NCBI GenBank assembly: GCA_023301405.1
Contig: JALZUX010000417.1
Span: forward strand, 1 to 6,197
Reading direction: 5' to 3'
DNA length: 6,197 nucleotides
DNA from: Granulosicoccaceae bacterium
Lineage (GTDB): Bacteria > Pseudomonadota > Gammaproteobacteria > Granulosicoccales > Granulosicoccaceae
The notes under the pieces are model-generated. The model was not told where the DNA came from, searched no databases, and saw nothing but the letters and a program-made list of their open reading frames with translations. Below are positions 5,533 through 6,197 of this stretch, piece by piece (position 1 is the first letter of the stretch; each line of letters starts with the position of its first letter). Both the position numbers and the translations under genes were made by a program.

Positions 5533-6197
5533 GTACCGCCCTCTTTTTGTGCCAGAATCTCAAAACTACCGCGGTGTACTTCAGCCACATGTTCAACGAT
5601 GGTTAACCCCAAACCTGAACCAACCACATCTTTCACGTTGTCACCACGCTGAAAGCGTACTGTCAGCGCAGACTGATTAATATCACCAAGGCCACGTCCA
5701 CGATCACATATTTTAAACCGGACCTGATCATTTACTTTCTGCAAAGACAATGTAATTACGCTGTCTTCCGGTGAATACTTGATCGCATTATCAAGCAGAT
5801 TATGCAGCGCACTTTCGATCAATATGCGATCCCCAAAAAACTCAATACCGGGGGTCACACTGGCATCAAGTGCTACGTCTTTTAGTTCAGCCGTGGCGCT
5901 GAGCACCCTCATTACATCAAAGACTAAAGCACTGTAGTCAAAACTATCTTTCGATAATTGCTCTGACCTATAAGTGATCATTGCATAGTCCAGCAGCTGA
6001 TTAGCTGACCTTGAGCTTTCATCAACCGCCCTGATAACAGATCGTAGGGTTTTTCGACTTGCATCGGTTTCTGCTTGCCGCAATGCTATTTCTGCTTGCG
6101 TTCTAACGGTGGCCAATGGGGTTCGCACATGATGCGCTGCCTCAGCCATGAACGTTTCGGTTTTATGCAATGCATCACGTAGTCGCAAAATGAAATC
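5511..6197 (-). CDS. Sensor histidine kinase, TctE-like (5'-partial, C-terminal half)
   Basis: The DHp and ATPase domains of a membrane sensor kinase; the frame runs off the right edge, so transmembrane, periplasmic and HAMP parts are outside the window. The 228 visible residues start DFILRLRDALHKTETF. The H-box AEAAHHVRTPLATVRTQAE (about 18-36) has the phospho-acceptor His at about 22, followed by a second His where most kinases have Glu and TctE relatives often have Gln. The N-box is LHNLLDNAIKYSP (about 131-143), G1 is DRGRG (about 165-169) and G2 is GSGLGLTIVEHVAEVHRG (about 193-210). The catalytic set appears intact. It overlaps the substrate-binding protein gene by 22 bases, so one operon is very likely, and a response regulator gene is expected beyond base 6197. 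The in-frame TTG at 6188 is internal, not a start. Confidence 0.94.
   Translation of the reverse strand, partial: DFILRLRDALHKTETFMAEAAHHVRTPLATVRTQAEIALRQAETDASRKTLRSVIRAVDESSRSANQLLDYAMITYRSEQLSKDSFDYSALVFDVMRVLSATAELKDVALDASVTPGIEFFGDRILIESALHNLLDNAIKYSPEDSVITLSLQKVNDQVRFKICDRGRGLGDINQSALTVRFQRGDNVKDVVGSGLGLTIVEHVAEVHRGSFEILAQKEGGTCATLLL
5539..5544 (-). promoter_or_regulatory. Ribosome binding site supporting a TTG start
   Basis: AGAGGG on the - strand lies 6 bases before the TTG at 5532. With the signal peptide that begins right there and no other suitable in-frame start codon before it ends, this fixes a non-ATG start for the substrate-binding protein inside the kinase gene. Confidence 0.7.

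Overview
The window looks like part of a Gram-negative, probably marine gammaproteobacterial chromosome. This is inferred from moderate GC (roughly 42-55% in the stretches counted by hand), protein style and a periplasmic signal peptide; it is not proven. Three genes run rightward in the left half and four, plus one candidate small ORF, run leftward in the right half. The two groups converge on a 251-base spacer at 2867-3117. No tRNA, rRNA, CRISPR array, insertion sequence or phage gene is visible.

Left half (+ strand). A SulP-family anion transporter with a C-terminal STAS domain enters from the left edge without its N-terminus and ends at 1595; a strong hairpin follows at 1694-1717. After a 318-base spacer comes an ECF sigma factor (1914-2543). 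A small soluble zinc-finger anti-sigma factor (2543-2866) is fused to it translationally by a TGATG junction. The anti-sigma zinc ligands have the same spacing as the redox-responsive RsrA type.

Middle. The 2867-3117 spacer holds no convincing gene, but its + strand can form a run of hairpins, two capped by GNRA tetraloops and one with an 8-bp stem. It may be a structured RNA or the remnant of an element.

Right half (- strand, read right to left). A TctE-like sensor histidine kinase enters from the right edge and overlaps by 22 bases a periplasmic substrate-binding protein, which probably serves as its ligand sensor. After a 164-base gap comes a two-gene cassette: a small P-loop kinase with the active-site pattern of T4 polynucleotide kinase, overlapping by 14 bases a Thg1-like protein, a 3'-to-5' RNA polymerase. 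Together they suggest a 5'-end RNA (probably tRNA) repair module: the kinase would phosphorylate broken 5'-OH ends and the Thg1-like enzyme would rebuild missing 5' nucleotides. A cysteine-rich 34-codon ORF with a strong ribosome binding site overlaps the kinase start and may drive its translation. This cassette is the most interesting content of the window.
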